63,551 bases of DNA from an uncultured Opitutales bacterium (GTDB lineage Bacteria; Verrucomicrobiota; Verrucomicrobiia; Opitutales; Intestinicryptomonadaceae), in NCBI GenBank assembly GCA_944389315.1, contig CALXLX010000006.1, forward strand, positions 1 through 63,551. The letters are read 5' to 3'. The notes beneath the pieces were generated by a model. It saw nothing but the letters and a program-made list of their open reading frames with translations, searched no databases and had not been told where the DNA came from. Shown here piece by piece: positions 35,761-43,705 of this stretch. How positions within the stretch are numbered: position 1 is the stretch's first letter; every line of letters begins with the position of its first letter. A program made the position numbers and the translations under genes.

Positions 35761-37617
35761 ATAAAGACTAAAACGTCCGTAGAAGGTTCAAGTGCGTCGA
35801 AAGTCTCATGCGGCGTTCTGGCGGCGCTTTCATTTGCCCTGTATGCGGCGGCGTTTCCGCTGTCGGACAGCGGAGGCGCTCTCTCGGCGTTCAATTCGGC
35901 GTTTTTTGCGTACGTATTTGCGCTTCCGCTTTGTTTTGCGGCCTACATGGGGGCTTTGAGCCTGCGGGCGTGGAATGCGCTGACTTTTCTTCTCACATAT
36001 GCGGCGTGGTTTGTGATCCTGATATGGATAAGGCATCTGGAGCCGCCTTTCGGGTGGGTGTCCGCGTTTTTGCTGCCGCTTATAGTATCGGTCTTTGTAT
36101 GGCCGTGGTTTTGGGCGCTGTATGTCTGCATGCCTTCGCCGCGCGACGGCGTCTGCCTTAGGGCGGGAAAGCTTCTTTTCTTGGCGTGCCTTTGGGTTGC
36201 GCTGGAATGGCTGCGTTCATGGCTGTTTACGGGTTTCCCATGGTTGCTGTTGGCCGATTCCCAGTGGCGCATGTGCGCGAACATATCTTTGGCGAGCATA
36301 GGCGGCCCGTATTTGGTCTCTTTTGTGATAATATTTTTCAATCTCGCCCTGGCGTGGTATTGCGTAAATTTCTACTTGGCGCAAAGGGCCAAATTGCGGG
36401 GCGTAAAGGCGGAAAATTTAGGGGCGTCGAGATTTGTGCCGGAATTTTATGCGGCTTTGCTTTTAATATTTCTCGGCGCGTGGACGCATATTGCAAGAAT
36501 GCCCAAGCCTTCGGACTTTGTCGGATATGTGAGAGTGGGCTTCGTTCAGCCGGACTTTGCGGGGATTTTAAAATGGAATCCGGATCTGGCATCGGAAAAT
36601 TTTAACGTCGTAAGGAGGCTTTCGGAGTCTTTGAAAAGTGCGAGGGTAGACCTCATCTGCCTTCCCGAGGCCGCCACGCCGCCCAATGTGCCGATGTTTT
36701 TTACCCCCAAATTAGATACTTATTTTGAAAATATTTCAAAACGCGCGAATGCGCCGATGCTTTTCGGGTGCATGGCCTATTTTCCGCCGGATGGAGGCGC
36801 AAACCCACGGGCGGATCGCGCGGAGAAAGAGGGGTATTCCCAAAATTGCGCGTTTTCCGTTTCCCCGAAAGGTGGGCTTGGACGCGGATTCTACGCAAAA
36901 AGCCATCTTGTGCCTTTTGGGGAATATGTGCCCAGCTGGTGCGCATGGGCGGTGAAAAGCGTAGTTCCGGTGGGCGGCCTAAGGGCGGGCAACGGAGAAG
37001 GCCTGCTCGACTTGGAGGCTGGAGGTTTCCCACTCAAAACAGGCGTGATGATATGCTATGAGGACATATTTCCCCTCGCGGGCGCCAAGAAAGCCAAAGA
37101 GGGGGCGCAGATGCTCTTTGTCTGCACTAACGACTCCTGGTACGGGCGCGAGGCGGGTGCCTGGCAGCATGCGGCGCATTCCGCGCTACAGGCGGCGTCG
37201 GCTGGGCTGCCGCTTGTAAGGGCGTCGAACAACGGCGTAAGCTGCGCGTTCGACAAATTTGGCAGAATGACGTCGTCGATTGCGCTCAGAGACGCAGGCG
37301 GAAAAATTTACGACGCCTCGGGGCCATCTAAGGTTCAGGATTTCCCCGATGTCATGGGGGAGGACGGAAGGGCATTAAATCCGTACACTCTTTCGGCTCT
37401 TGCCCCTTCGCCGCTTTTAAATGACGACGGCAGCGTGTATTTCCGTGGGGCGGGGTGGACGGATCTACCCATCTATAAGAGCTCGGGCCCAACTTTCTAC
37501 ACGCTTTACGGAGATTGGTTCGCTTATGCGTGCGTTTTATATTCGGCAGTTTTTTTGCTTTGGGGCGTTTTTTTTGCAAACAAAACCGCGCGTGGGGCGT
37601 CTTATAAAAATGCTTGA
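35761..37617 (+). CDS. lnt: Apolipoprotein N-acyltransferase with a non-canonical start
   Basis: Adds the third acyl chain to outer-membrane lipoproteins at the inner membrane. The N-terminal half has six or more membrane segments. The C-terminal nitrilase-like domain holds the triad Glu in CLPEAATPP, Lys in YAKSHLVPFGEYVP and Cys in MICYEDIFP. The first ATG, at 35947, would remove the initial membrane helices (VLAALSFALYAAAFPL and AFFAYVFALPLCFAAY), which are plainly coding. Upstream of them the frame is open to 35731 but contains no ATG, GTG or TTG. AAAGAGG at 35744-35750 points to ATC at 35758 or ATA at 35761. I give ATA as the most likely start. Confidence 0.85.
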   Translation: MKTKTSVEGSSASKVSCGVLAALSFALYAAAFPLSDSGGALSAFNSAFFAYVFALPLCFAAYMGALSLRAWNALTFLLTYAAWFVILIWIRHLEPPFGWVSAFLLPLIVSVFVWPWFWALYVCMPSPRDGVCLRAGKLLFLACLWVALEWLRSWLFTGFPWLLLADSQWRMCANISLASIGGPYLVSFVIIFFNLALAWYCVNFYLAQRAKLRGVKAENLGASRFVPEFYAALLLIFLGAWTHIARMPKPSDFVGYVRVGFVQPDFAGILKWNPDLASENFNVVRRLSESLKSARVDLICLPEAATPPNVPMFFTPKLDTYFENISKRANAPMLFGCMAYFPPDGGANPRADRAEKEGYSQNCAFSVSPKGGLGRGFYAKSHLVPFGEYVPSWCAWAVKSVVPVGGLRAGNGEGLLDLEAGGFPLKTGVMICYEDIFPLAGAKKAKEGAQMLFVCTNDSWYGREAGAWQHAAHSALQAASAGLPLVRASNNGVSCAFDKFGRMTSSIALRDAGGKIYDASGPSKVQDFPDVMGEDGRALNPYTLSALAPSPLLNDDGSVYFRGAGWTDLPIYKSSGPTFYTLYGDWFAYACVLYSAVFLLWGVFFANKTARGASYKNA

Positions 37618-37651
37618 TTGGCGGAGTCTCATTTGTAAGAATTTGACGATA

Positions 37652-38836
37652 ATGTTTTCAGGGGCGGACAGAAAATTTTTCCGTTCGGCGAAGGCCTATG
37701 TAGCGGCCCTCGCCGCACTTTTTGCGTGCGCGTGCATAACGTGCGCGGAGGCGTCGGAATCTGCCCAGAGGGGCATGGTTGCGTCTGCCGACGGCGCAGG
37801 AGCGGTGCAGGATAGAATCTGCAGGGTCTTCGAGGAAAATAAAAATTCCGTGGTGAAGGTCTTTGCCCAGAAGGAGAGGGATTTTGGCGGCGACATAGGA
37901 GTAAAGATGAAGCTCGATGTAGGCTCGGGAGTGCTTGTGAGCAAGGATGGGCATGTCATGACAAGCGCCTTCGTGGTTTACGGCTCCAAGAAAATCTGGG
38001 TCGAATGGCGCGGCATTTTGTTGGCTGCGAAGCTTGCAGGGGTGGATCCGCTGACAACCACTGCAATAATAAAGATAGACGGAGACTTCAAATCCAAAAA
38101 TCCTGCTATAGTTCACATGAACACGAGCGGAGACTTGGCTCCGGTGGGGTCTTTGCTGGTTTCGATATCGTACGAGATGGGGCTTCCAGCGGCGCCGCGC
38201 TTCGGACTGGCGAGCGGCTACAATATAGAGTTTGGCGGGGCGTTTTTGCCTACGGTGTACATGCGCACGACGATACCGTCTTACAACGGCGGAACGGGCG
38301 GTGCGGTGTTCGATTTGGACGGGAACTTTGCGGGGCTGACGATAGCGTCTTTGCCCGAGATAGGCGGGTCCTTCCTGCTGCCGGCCAAGGCCGCGGCGCG
38401 CATTAGGGACGACATAATACTCTGCGGGGAGCCTGTTTACAGCTGGTTTGGCCTGCGCGCCGAAGACAGGGATTTTGAAAACGGCACGAAGGTTGTGGTA
38501 AACCTTGTAGCGGAGAACGGCCCGGCGAAAAAAGCGGGATTTATGCCGGGAGACATTATCCTTGAGGTCTGCGGAAAACCGGTGGAGAACAACACCCAGA
38601 TGCGCGCGCTGACATTTTTTGTGCGCCCTGGAGAGGTTGCAAAATTCAAGGTTCTGCGCGGGGACAAGACGCTGAGATTGGATATAGTCGCCGGGAAGAT
38701 GGATTCGGAGATTATAAAGTCGGCGGAGAAGGGTCTGGCTCCCGAGTTTGGAGACGGCGGCCGGCCGACCGATGTGCGCGCGCATGGAAGCGCAAAAACA
38801 GGCGCCCCAGCCGACGGCAATACCCCTGAAAAATGA
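37652..38836 (+). CDS. HtrA-like protein with all three catalytic residues replaced, one PDZ domain
   Basis: About 394 residues with a signal peptide (AYVAALAALFACACITCAEA). The trypsin-like fold is recognisable: GSGVLVSKDGHVMTSAFVV, GVDPLTTTAIIKID and YNGGTGGAVFDLDGNFAGL line up with HtrA. The catalytic His (TNxHVV) is Phe, the Asp (D.xxDLA) is Thr and the Ser (GNSGG) is Thr. A PDZ domain at about 270-355 (AKKAGFMPGDIILEVCGKPV) is intact. It is therefore probably a periplasmic binding or regulatory pseudoprotease. An in-frame ATG at 37610 overlaps the lnt stop and is an alternative start. It overlaps metX by ATGA. An intact HtrA lies at 43706. Confidence 0.85.
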   Translation: MFSGADRKFFRSAKAYVAALAALFACACITCAEASESAQRGMVASADGAGAVQDRICRVFEENKNSVVKVFAQKERDFGGDIGVKMKLDVGSGVLVSKDGHVMTSAFVVYGSKKIWVEWRGILLAAKLAGVDPLTTTAIIKIDGDFKSKNPAIVHMNTSGDLAPVGSLLVSISYEMGLPAAPRFGLASGYNIEFGGAFLPTVYMRTTIPSYNGGTGGAVFDLDGNFAGLTIASLPEIGGSFLLPAKAAARIRDDIILCGEPVYSWFGLRAEDRDFENGTKVVVNLVAENGPAKKAGFMPGDIILEVCGKPVENNTQMRALTFFVRPGEVAKFKVLRGDKTLRLDIVAGKMDSEIIKSAEKGLAPEFGDGGRPTDVRAHGSAKTGAPADGNTPEK

Positions 38837-39984
38837 ACAATTCCGACTACATAGACCGCGATGCCGAAGGCGAAGTGGGGATAGTCGACTATTCCGACTT
38901 TTCTTGTTCTGAGCCATTGGACTTTGCGTTGGGGGGAAGGCTCGAGTCTTTCAACATACGCTACGAGACCTACGGCACCCTCAATGCGGACAAGTCCAAC
39001 GCAATACTCGTCTGCCACGCGCTAAGCGGCGACCACCATTGCGCGGGGGTGTATTCCATATCGGACAGGAAGCAGGGCTGGTGGAACAACATCATAGGCC
39101 CGAACAAGCCGCTTGATACTAACAAATATTTTGTGATAGGCTCCAACTGCATAGGCGGCTGCCTCGGGTCAACGGGGCCGGGCAGCATAAACCCCGCCAC
39201 GGGCAAGCCCTACAACATGACTTTCCCCATAGTTACCATAAAGGACATGGTTGCCGCGCAAAAGAGGCTTATAGACTATCTGGGCATAAGCAGGCTTAAG
39301 CTTGTAATAGGCGGGTCCATGGGTGGCATGCAGGCGCTCGAGTGGGCGGTGGACTACCCCGACAGCGCGGAGAAAATCATAGCTTTGGCCACAACCGCCT
39401 ATCAGAACGCGCAGGCGATAGCCTTCAACGAGGTGGGCAGGTCCGCTATAATGCGCGACCCTCTCTGGAACGGGGGGTCCTACACCCATTCGTCCTTCCC
39501 GGCCGACGGACTTTCCACGGCCAGAATGATGGCGCATATAACGTACCTTTCAAAAGTCGGGCTCGACGCGAAGTTCGGGCGCCACAAGCGCAATCTGCAA
39601 AGCGGGGACCCCAACTCCATATTCATGCCGAGTTTCGAGATAGAAAACTACCTGCACCACCAGGGGGAGAGTTTCGTCAACAGATTCGACGCGAACACCT
39701 ATCTGTATTTCACGAAGGCTTTGGACATATTCGACCTGCGCGGCAAAAACGGCACTTTGGAGGAGACTTTCGCCTCGGTAAAGGCGCCGGTTCTGACGGT
39801 CGGGTTCACCTCCGACTGGCTGTTTCCGCCATCGCAGAACAGGGAGATAGTAAACGCCCTAATACGCATAAAAAAGCGCGCCGCCTATGCGGAGGTTGAA
39901 AGCCAGCTTGGGCACGACTCCTTCCTTACGGAGTCCCCGCGGCTCTACGAACTAATCAGGAATTTTCTCGATGCAAACGCCTAA
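38833..39984 (+). CDS. metX: Homoserine O-acetyltransferase
   Basis: Alpha/beta hydrolase that acylates homoserine in methionine synthesis. Landmarks are the early strand ILVCHALSGDHHCAG, the nucleophile elbow GGSMGGMQALEW (Ser near residue 162), the Asp in VGFTSDWLFPP and the His in LGHDSFL. Length (383) is normal. The acyl donor, acetyl- or succinyl-CoA, is not decided by the sequence I can judge. The start overlaps the upstream stop by ATGA and its end overlaps metW by 14 bases, so these genes are translationally coupled. The pairing with metW is common and supports the assignment. Confidence 0.94.
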   Translation: MNNSDYIDRDAEGEVGIVDYSDFSCSEPLDFALGGRLESFNIRYETYGTLNADKSNAILVCHALSGDHHCAGVYSISDRKQGWWNNIIGPNKPLDTNKYFVIGSNCIGGCLGSTGPGSINPATGKPYNMTFPIVTIKDMVAAQKRLIDYLGISRLKLVIGGSMGGMQALEWAVDYPDSAEKIIALATTAYQNAQAIAFNEVGRSAIMRDPLWNGGSYTHSSFPADGLSTARMMAHITYLSKVGLDAKFGRHKRNLQSGDPNSIFMPSFEIENYLHHQGESFVNRFDANTYLYFTKALDIFDLRGKNGTLEETFASVKAPVLTVGFTSDWLFPPSQNREIVNALIRIKKRAAYAEVESQLGHDSFLTESPRLYELIRNFLDANA

Positions 39985-40603
39985 AAAGGACAACAACTTC
40001 TCGAAGCGAAAAGTGGAGCTGGGAGCCATAAGCGAATGGGTCTCGGATGGCGAGAGCGTGCTCGATTTGGGCTGCGGAAGGGGAATCTTGCTCGAGAAGC
40101 TCGTGCGCGAGAAGAAAATCTACGGGGTCGGGGTTGACAGCGATTTCGACAAGATTTCCCGGGCGATAAAGCGCGGCTTAAACGTCATACACGGGGACAT
40201 CTGCGAGGCTCTGTCGAGCTTTGGGGACAAGTCCTTCGACTGGATAGTCTGCTCGAGGACCCTGCCCGAGCTGGAGAATCCGGAACTTGTGGTCAAGGAG
40301 TCTTTGCGCGTGGCGCACAGGGTCGCGGTGGGATTCATAAACCACGGTTTTTGGATAAACAGGCTCAATTATCTATTCAAGGGGGAGCGGGTCGTCAACA
40401 AGGTGTATCCGGATCCGTGGTGGCTGTCTAGGCCCACGAATCCCATAAGCGTGGGCGCCTTTAAAGATTTTTGCAAAAGCAACGATATAACCATAAACCG
40501 CAGGCGCTTTCTTGGCGCGAACTGGAGAACGCAGATAAAATTTATGCCCGATTTGTTCTCGGGATACGCAATATTTGAATTAACGCAAAAGAACGAAAAA
40601 TGA
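39971..40603 (+). CDS. metW: Methionine biosynthesis protein MetW
   Basis: SAM-dependent methyltransferase-like protein that accompanies MetX. Residues about 24-45 hold VLDLGCGRGILLEKLVREK, the SAM-binding loop, and YGVGVDSDFDKI the second. The motifs FDWIVCSRTLPELENPE and WWLSRPTNPISVGAFKDFC are characteristic of MetW. The gene starts inside the last codons of metX and its stop overlaps clpP by ATGA. It is thought to bind or activate MetX; a catalytic role is unproven in the family. Confidence 0.9.
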   Translation: MQTPKKDNNFSKRKVELGAISEWVSDGESVLDLGCGRGILLEKLVREKKIYGVGVDSDFDKISRAIKRGLNVIHGDICEALSSFGDKSFDWIVCSRTLPELENPELVVKESLRVAHRVAVGFINHGFWINRLNYLFKGERVVNKVYPDPWWLSRPTNPISVGAFKDFCKSNDITINRRRFLGANWRTQIKFMPDLFSGYAIFELTQKNEK

Positions 40604-41181
40604 GCGAAGAAAATAAAACCGAAGAAAAGCAGATATCGCAGAGCGAGCAGATAAAGAGGCTCTTTCTGAAGGAGCGGAAAATATTTTTGTGGGACGAGGT
40701 GACAGACGAGAGCGCCGCCGACGCCGTCGAGAAGCTTCTGTATCTGAACATGCAGGACTCCGAAAAGGAGATAACTTTTTACATCAGCACGCCCGGCGGG
40801 TCCATAAGCGCGGGCATGGCCATATACGACACCATGAAGCTGATAAAGGCTCCCGTGAATGTTGTGGTAACAGGCATAGCCATGAGCATGGGGTCCATAC
40901 TTCTTTCCGCGGCCGAGAAGGGCAGGAGGTTTTTGTTCCCGCACGCCAGGGTCATGATACACCAGCCGCTGATAATGGGGCAGATGAGCGGCACGGCTGT
41001 GGACATACACATACAAGCCCAGGAGATGGAGCGCATGAGGGAGGAGCTAAACCGCATACTTTCCGACGCCTCCGGGCAGCCCTACGAGAAGGTCTGCAAG
41101 GATACCGACAGGGACTTTTACATGACGGCGCAGGAGGCCATAGACTACGGCCTGGCGGACAAGATCGTCACGGAAATTTAA
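40600..41181 (+). CDS. clpP: ATP-dependent Clp protease proteolytic subunit
   Basis: Serine peptidase that forms tetradecamers and works with ClpX or ClpA. The catalytic Ser is in GIAMSMGSILL (the usual form is G.AASMGA.LL), the His in VMIHQPL and the Asp in KDTDRDFYM. FYISTPGGSISAGMAIYDTM is the oxyanion-hole region. A hydrophilic N-terminal extension of about 20 residues precedes the conserved IFLWDEV. The start overlaps metW by ATGA, an unusual operon for clpP; clpX and tig are not adjacent. It could be one of several ClpP paralogues. Confidence 0.95.
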   Translation: MSEENKTEEKQISQSEQIKRLFLKERKIFLWDEVTDESAADAVEKLLYLNMQDSEKEITFYISTPGGSISAGMAIYDTMKLIKAPVNVVVTGIAMSMGSILLSAAEKGRRFLFPHARVMIHQPLIMGQMSGTAVDIHIQAQEMERMREELNRILSDASGQPYEKVCKDTDRDFYMTAQEAIDYGLADKIVTEI

Positions 41182-41263
41182 TCCCTTTAGGAAAAAAAGA
41201 TTTGAAGTTTTTTTCGCAAACTGTTTTATCGGACGGGCAAACACAAAAACAAACGCATACTTA

Positions 41264-41926
41264 ATGGCAAACAACTCATTTCCTCAAGGCGGCTACAAGC
41301 CCGGCGGATACAAGCCCGGCGGGAGCGGCTCAAACCCGAGATTCCAGAAAGGCAGGTCTTTTGGACCGCGCCGCAACGAGAGAATAAGGGCTCCCAAGAT
41401 AAGGGTCATAGGCCCCAACGGAACGCAGATAGGCGTTATGACTCCCTACGAGGCTCTTGGAATAGCGCGCAAGCTCGGTCTGGACTTGCTCGAGGTCTCG
41501 CCGACGGCGGAACCGCCGGTTTGCAGAATTCTCGACTACGGCAAGTACATGTACGAGGAGTCCAAGAAGCAGAAGTCGCACAAGTCTTCCGCTCCCAAGC
41601 TCAAAGAGATTAAAATGCGCCCGACGACAGAAAACCACGACTTCATGACAAAGTTGCGCAACGCGGAAAAGTTTCTTTTTGCCGGAAACAAGCTTAAAGT
41701 TACGCTTACGATGCGCGGCCGCGAGATGGAGTACAAGGACCAGGCTTTCGAGAACGTCAAAAGGTGCATAGAGGAACTTTCCCACGTAGGCACGAAAGAT
41801 TCCGAGCCGCGCCTGGCGGGGAGGAACATAACGGTGACAATATCGCCGCTTCCGCAGTCGCAGCGCAAGCTGAAGTACTCCAATTCCGCGGACGAGATGC
41901 CTGAGGACGATTCCGGGGAGGAATAG
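41264..41926 (+). CDS. infC: Translation initiation factor IF-3
   Basis: Binds the 30S subunit and checks the start codon. RAPKIRVIGPNGTQIGVMTP and LGLDLLEVSPTAEPPVCRI are the N-domain signatures; the C-domain begins KEIKMRPTTENHDFMTKL. A 35-residue Gly/Pro/Lys-rich leader with GGYKPGGYKPGGSG precedes the normal start. A C-terminal tail of about 35 residues, including an acidic end, follows. The start codon is ATG, not the rare AUU/AUC often used for infC autoregulation, and no Shine-Dalgarno is seen. rpmI and rplT are not next to it; a terminator follows immediately. Confidence 0.96.
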   Translation: MANNSFPQGGYKPGGYKPGGSGSNPRFQKGRSFGPRRNERIRAPKIRVIGPNGTQIGVMTPYEALGIARKLGLDLLEVSPTAEPPVCRILDYGKYMYEESKKQKSHKSSAPKLKEIKMRPTTENHDFMTKLRNAEKFLFAGNKLKVTLTMRGREMEYKDQAFENVKRCIEELSHVGTKDSEPRLAGRNITVTISPLPQSQRKLKYSNSADEMPEDDSGEE

Positions 41927-41930
41927 TCTG

Positions 41931-41958
41931 CTGCGGAGCAAGCTCCGCAGCTCTTTTT
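41931..41958 (+). terminator. Terminator of infC
   Basis: CTGCGGAG (41931-41938), tetraloop CAAG, CTCCGCAG (41943-41950), then CTCTTTTT. It begins 4 bases after the infC stop. Confidence 0.92.
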
Positions 41959-42090
41959 GGGTAGATGCAATAAGCCTCCTCTTGCTTGTGCGGATAATGC
42001 TGCGGAGAAATTCAAAGAGGACGTTTTATAAAAAGAGTCTTTCCTATTGCGCATGGGGCGCGACGGGAAAGATTAAGCTTTTGAGTGAAC

Positions 42091-43212
42091 ATGTCGGACG
42101 GGGTTTTTAACAAAGATATCAAGCCGGGAGTATCAGAAGGAGACGCTTCCGCGGCTTGCGGCGCCTTTTTCTGCCCGCGTTCGTCGGCTATTTTAGGCGT
42201 TTTGCAAGGCGTTCGGCATGCGGGGGTCTCGCGCAGAAAATTTGTAAAGGCGCTGCTTGCCATGATGGCGTTTCCCGCGCTCTTTTGCGGCGCGGAGGCT
42301 CTGGAGGTCAAGGGGGTTGAATATCTATCCATTCCGCAGGTCGCCAAGATGATGGGAATGCGCTGGAAGACCATAGTGGCCAAGAAGCGCCAGAGCATAT
42401 ACAGCGCCTATTCGCAGCTTTACTTCGACGTGCACCAGCGCGACATCCTTTTAAACGGCAATAAGGTGTGGTTGGGGTTTCCCGTGGTCTTGGCGGGCAC
42501 TACGCTTTACATAGCCTCGAGCGACTATTACAAGACTTTGCGCCCCATACTATTCCCCGGGTCTTCGGGCAGGGTTCCCAGCTCCTATACGGTAATAATA
42601 GACGCCGGGCACGGCGGCAAGGACAACGGCGCCCAAAACAGGCGTCTTGGGCTCGTAGAGAAGAACGCCGCATTGGATTTGGCGAAGAGAGTGGGGGCCA
42701 TACTCAAGGCAAGGGGGCATAGAGTTCTTTATACCCGCAGCAAGGACGTCTTCCTGGAGCTTGAAGACCGCTCCAAATACGCAAACGCAAACGGGGGGTC
42801 TATATTCTTAAGCCTGCACTTCAATGCGGCCGGGGCGAGCGCTGCGGGGGTGGAAACCTTTGCTCTGACGCCTTCGGGCCAGCCCTCGACGAGTTCAGGA
42901 GGCGTGACGGCGTCGGACAGAAAGTCTTATTACGGCAATGCGAACGACCCGTGGAACGTTCTTCTGGCATATTATGTGCAGACCCAGATAAGGCAGAAGA
43001 CCGGCGCGCAGGACAGGGGCGTAAAGCGGGCTCGCTTTGTGGTTCTTAAGGGCGTGAAGATGCCGGCGGTTCTCGTGGAGGGGGGGTTTGTGACCAACTC
43101 GTACGAGGGGGCGCGCTTGATGTCGTCAAAGTACAGGCAGAGCCTTGCCGAGGGCATAGCCTCGGGGGTTGTAAAATACGCCTCGACTCTTTACAGATAC
43201 CGCAAAAAATAG
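42091..43212 (+). CDS. N-acetylmuramoyl-L-alanine amidase with Tat-like signal
   Basis: Zinc amidase that cuts the bond between MurNAc and the stem peptide. The catalytic domain (about 165-370) has IIDAGHGGKDNGAQ, LVEKNAALDLAKRV, FLSLHFNA and VLVEGGFVTN, giving His, Glu, His and the catalytic Glu. Residues about 45-70 read GVSRRKFVKALLAMMAFPAL, a twin-arginine signal. About 45 hydrophilic residues precede it, so a later start such as the TTG at 42202 is possible. A roughly 80-residue region between signal and catalytic domain is probably a wall-binding module. The ATG at 42091 is preferred over the GTG at 42085. Confidence 0.9.
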   Translation: MSDGVFNKDIKPGVSEGDASAACGAFFCPRSSAILGVLQGVRHAGVSRRKFVKALLAMMAFPALFCGAEALEVKGVEYLSIPQVAKMMGMRWKTIVAKKRQSIYSAYSQLYFDVHQRDILLNGNKVWLGFPVVLAGTTLYIASSDYYKTLRPILFPGSSGRVPSSYTVIIDAGHGGKDNGAQNRRLGLVEKNAALDLAKRVGAILKARGHRVLYTRSKDVFLELEDRSKYANANGGSIFLSLHFNAAGASAAGVETFALTPSGQPSTSSGGVTASDRKSYYGNANDPWNVLLAYYVQTQIRQKTGAQDRGVKRARFVVLKGVKMPAVLVEGGFVTNSYEGARLMSSKYRQSLAEGIASGVVKYASTLYRYRKK

Positions 43213-43244
43213 GCGGAAAATCTTACCGGTTTTTAGATTAGCAT

Positions 43245-43667
43245 ATGGCAAAGAAATCAGACAAACTTCTCGGCGGCCTTACGCTGCTTGGAATCCACAA
43301 GAATAAGCCCGTGCGCAAGCTCGAGACTTTTCCGAACAGCGCGGAGGGGCGCAATTATCTGGTGGAATTGAAAACTTCGGAGTTCACCTGCCTGTGTCCC
43401 GCGACGGGGCAGCCGGATTTCGCCGAGATAAAGATATCGTACGTTCCGTCAAAGCGCATAGTTGAAAGCAAGTCTTTGAAGCTTTACCTTTGGTCCTTCA
43501 GGAACGAGGGCTGTTTCCACGAGCATGTGGTAAATAGAATATTGGACGATCTCGTCAAGGTTCTCGACCCCGTTTGGTGCGAAGTCTTGGGCTGTTTCAA
43601 CGCTCGCGGCGGCATTGCCATAAACGTGAGGGTGTCCCACGGGAAGAAGCCTTCTGAAATAAATTGA
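43245..43667 (+). CDS. queF: NADPH-dependent 7-cyano-7-deazaguanine reductase QueF
   Basis: Reduces preQ0 to preQ1 in queuosine synthesis. The type I (short, 140-residue) form: the active-site Cys is in FTCLCPATGQPDF (Cys51). The QueF motif is ESKSLKLYLWSFRNEGCFHE, covering the NADPH-binding Glu-Ser-Lys-Ser. The rest of the pathway (queC, queD, queE, tgt) is not in the window, so the gene is an orphan here. It sits 32 bases after the amidase gene. Confidence 0.95.
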   Translation: MAKKSDKLLGGLTLLGIHKNKPVRKLETFPNSAEGRNYLVELKTSEFTCLCPATGQPDFAEIKISYVPSKRIVESKSLKLYLWSFRNEGCFHEHVVNRILDDLVKVLDPVWCEVLGCFNARGGIAINVRVSHGKKPSEIN

Positions 43668-43705
43668 CGGGCGCGCGGCTTAAAAAAAGGGTTTTATCAG
43701 TCAAT

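Noticed and set aside
35947..37617. Taking the first ATG as the lnt start.
   Set aside because: It removes clearly coding membrane helices encoded at 35815-35946 in the same open frame.
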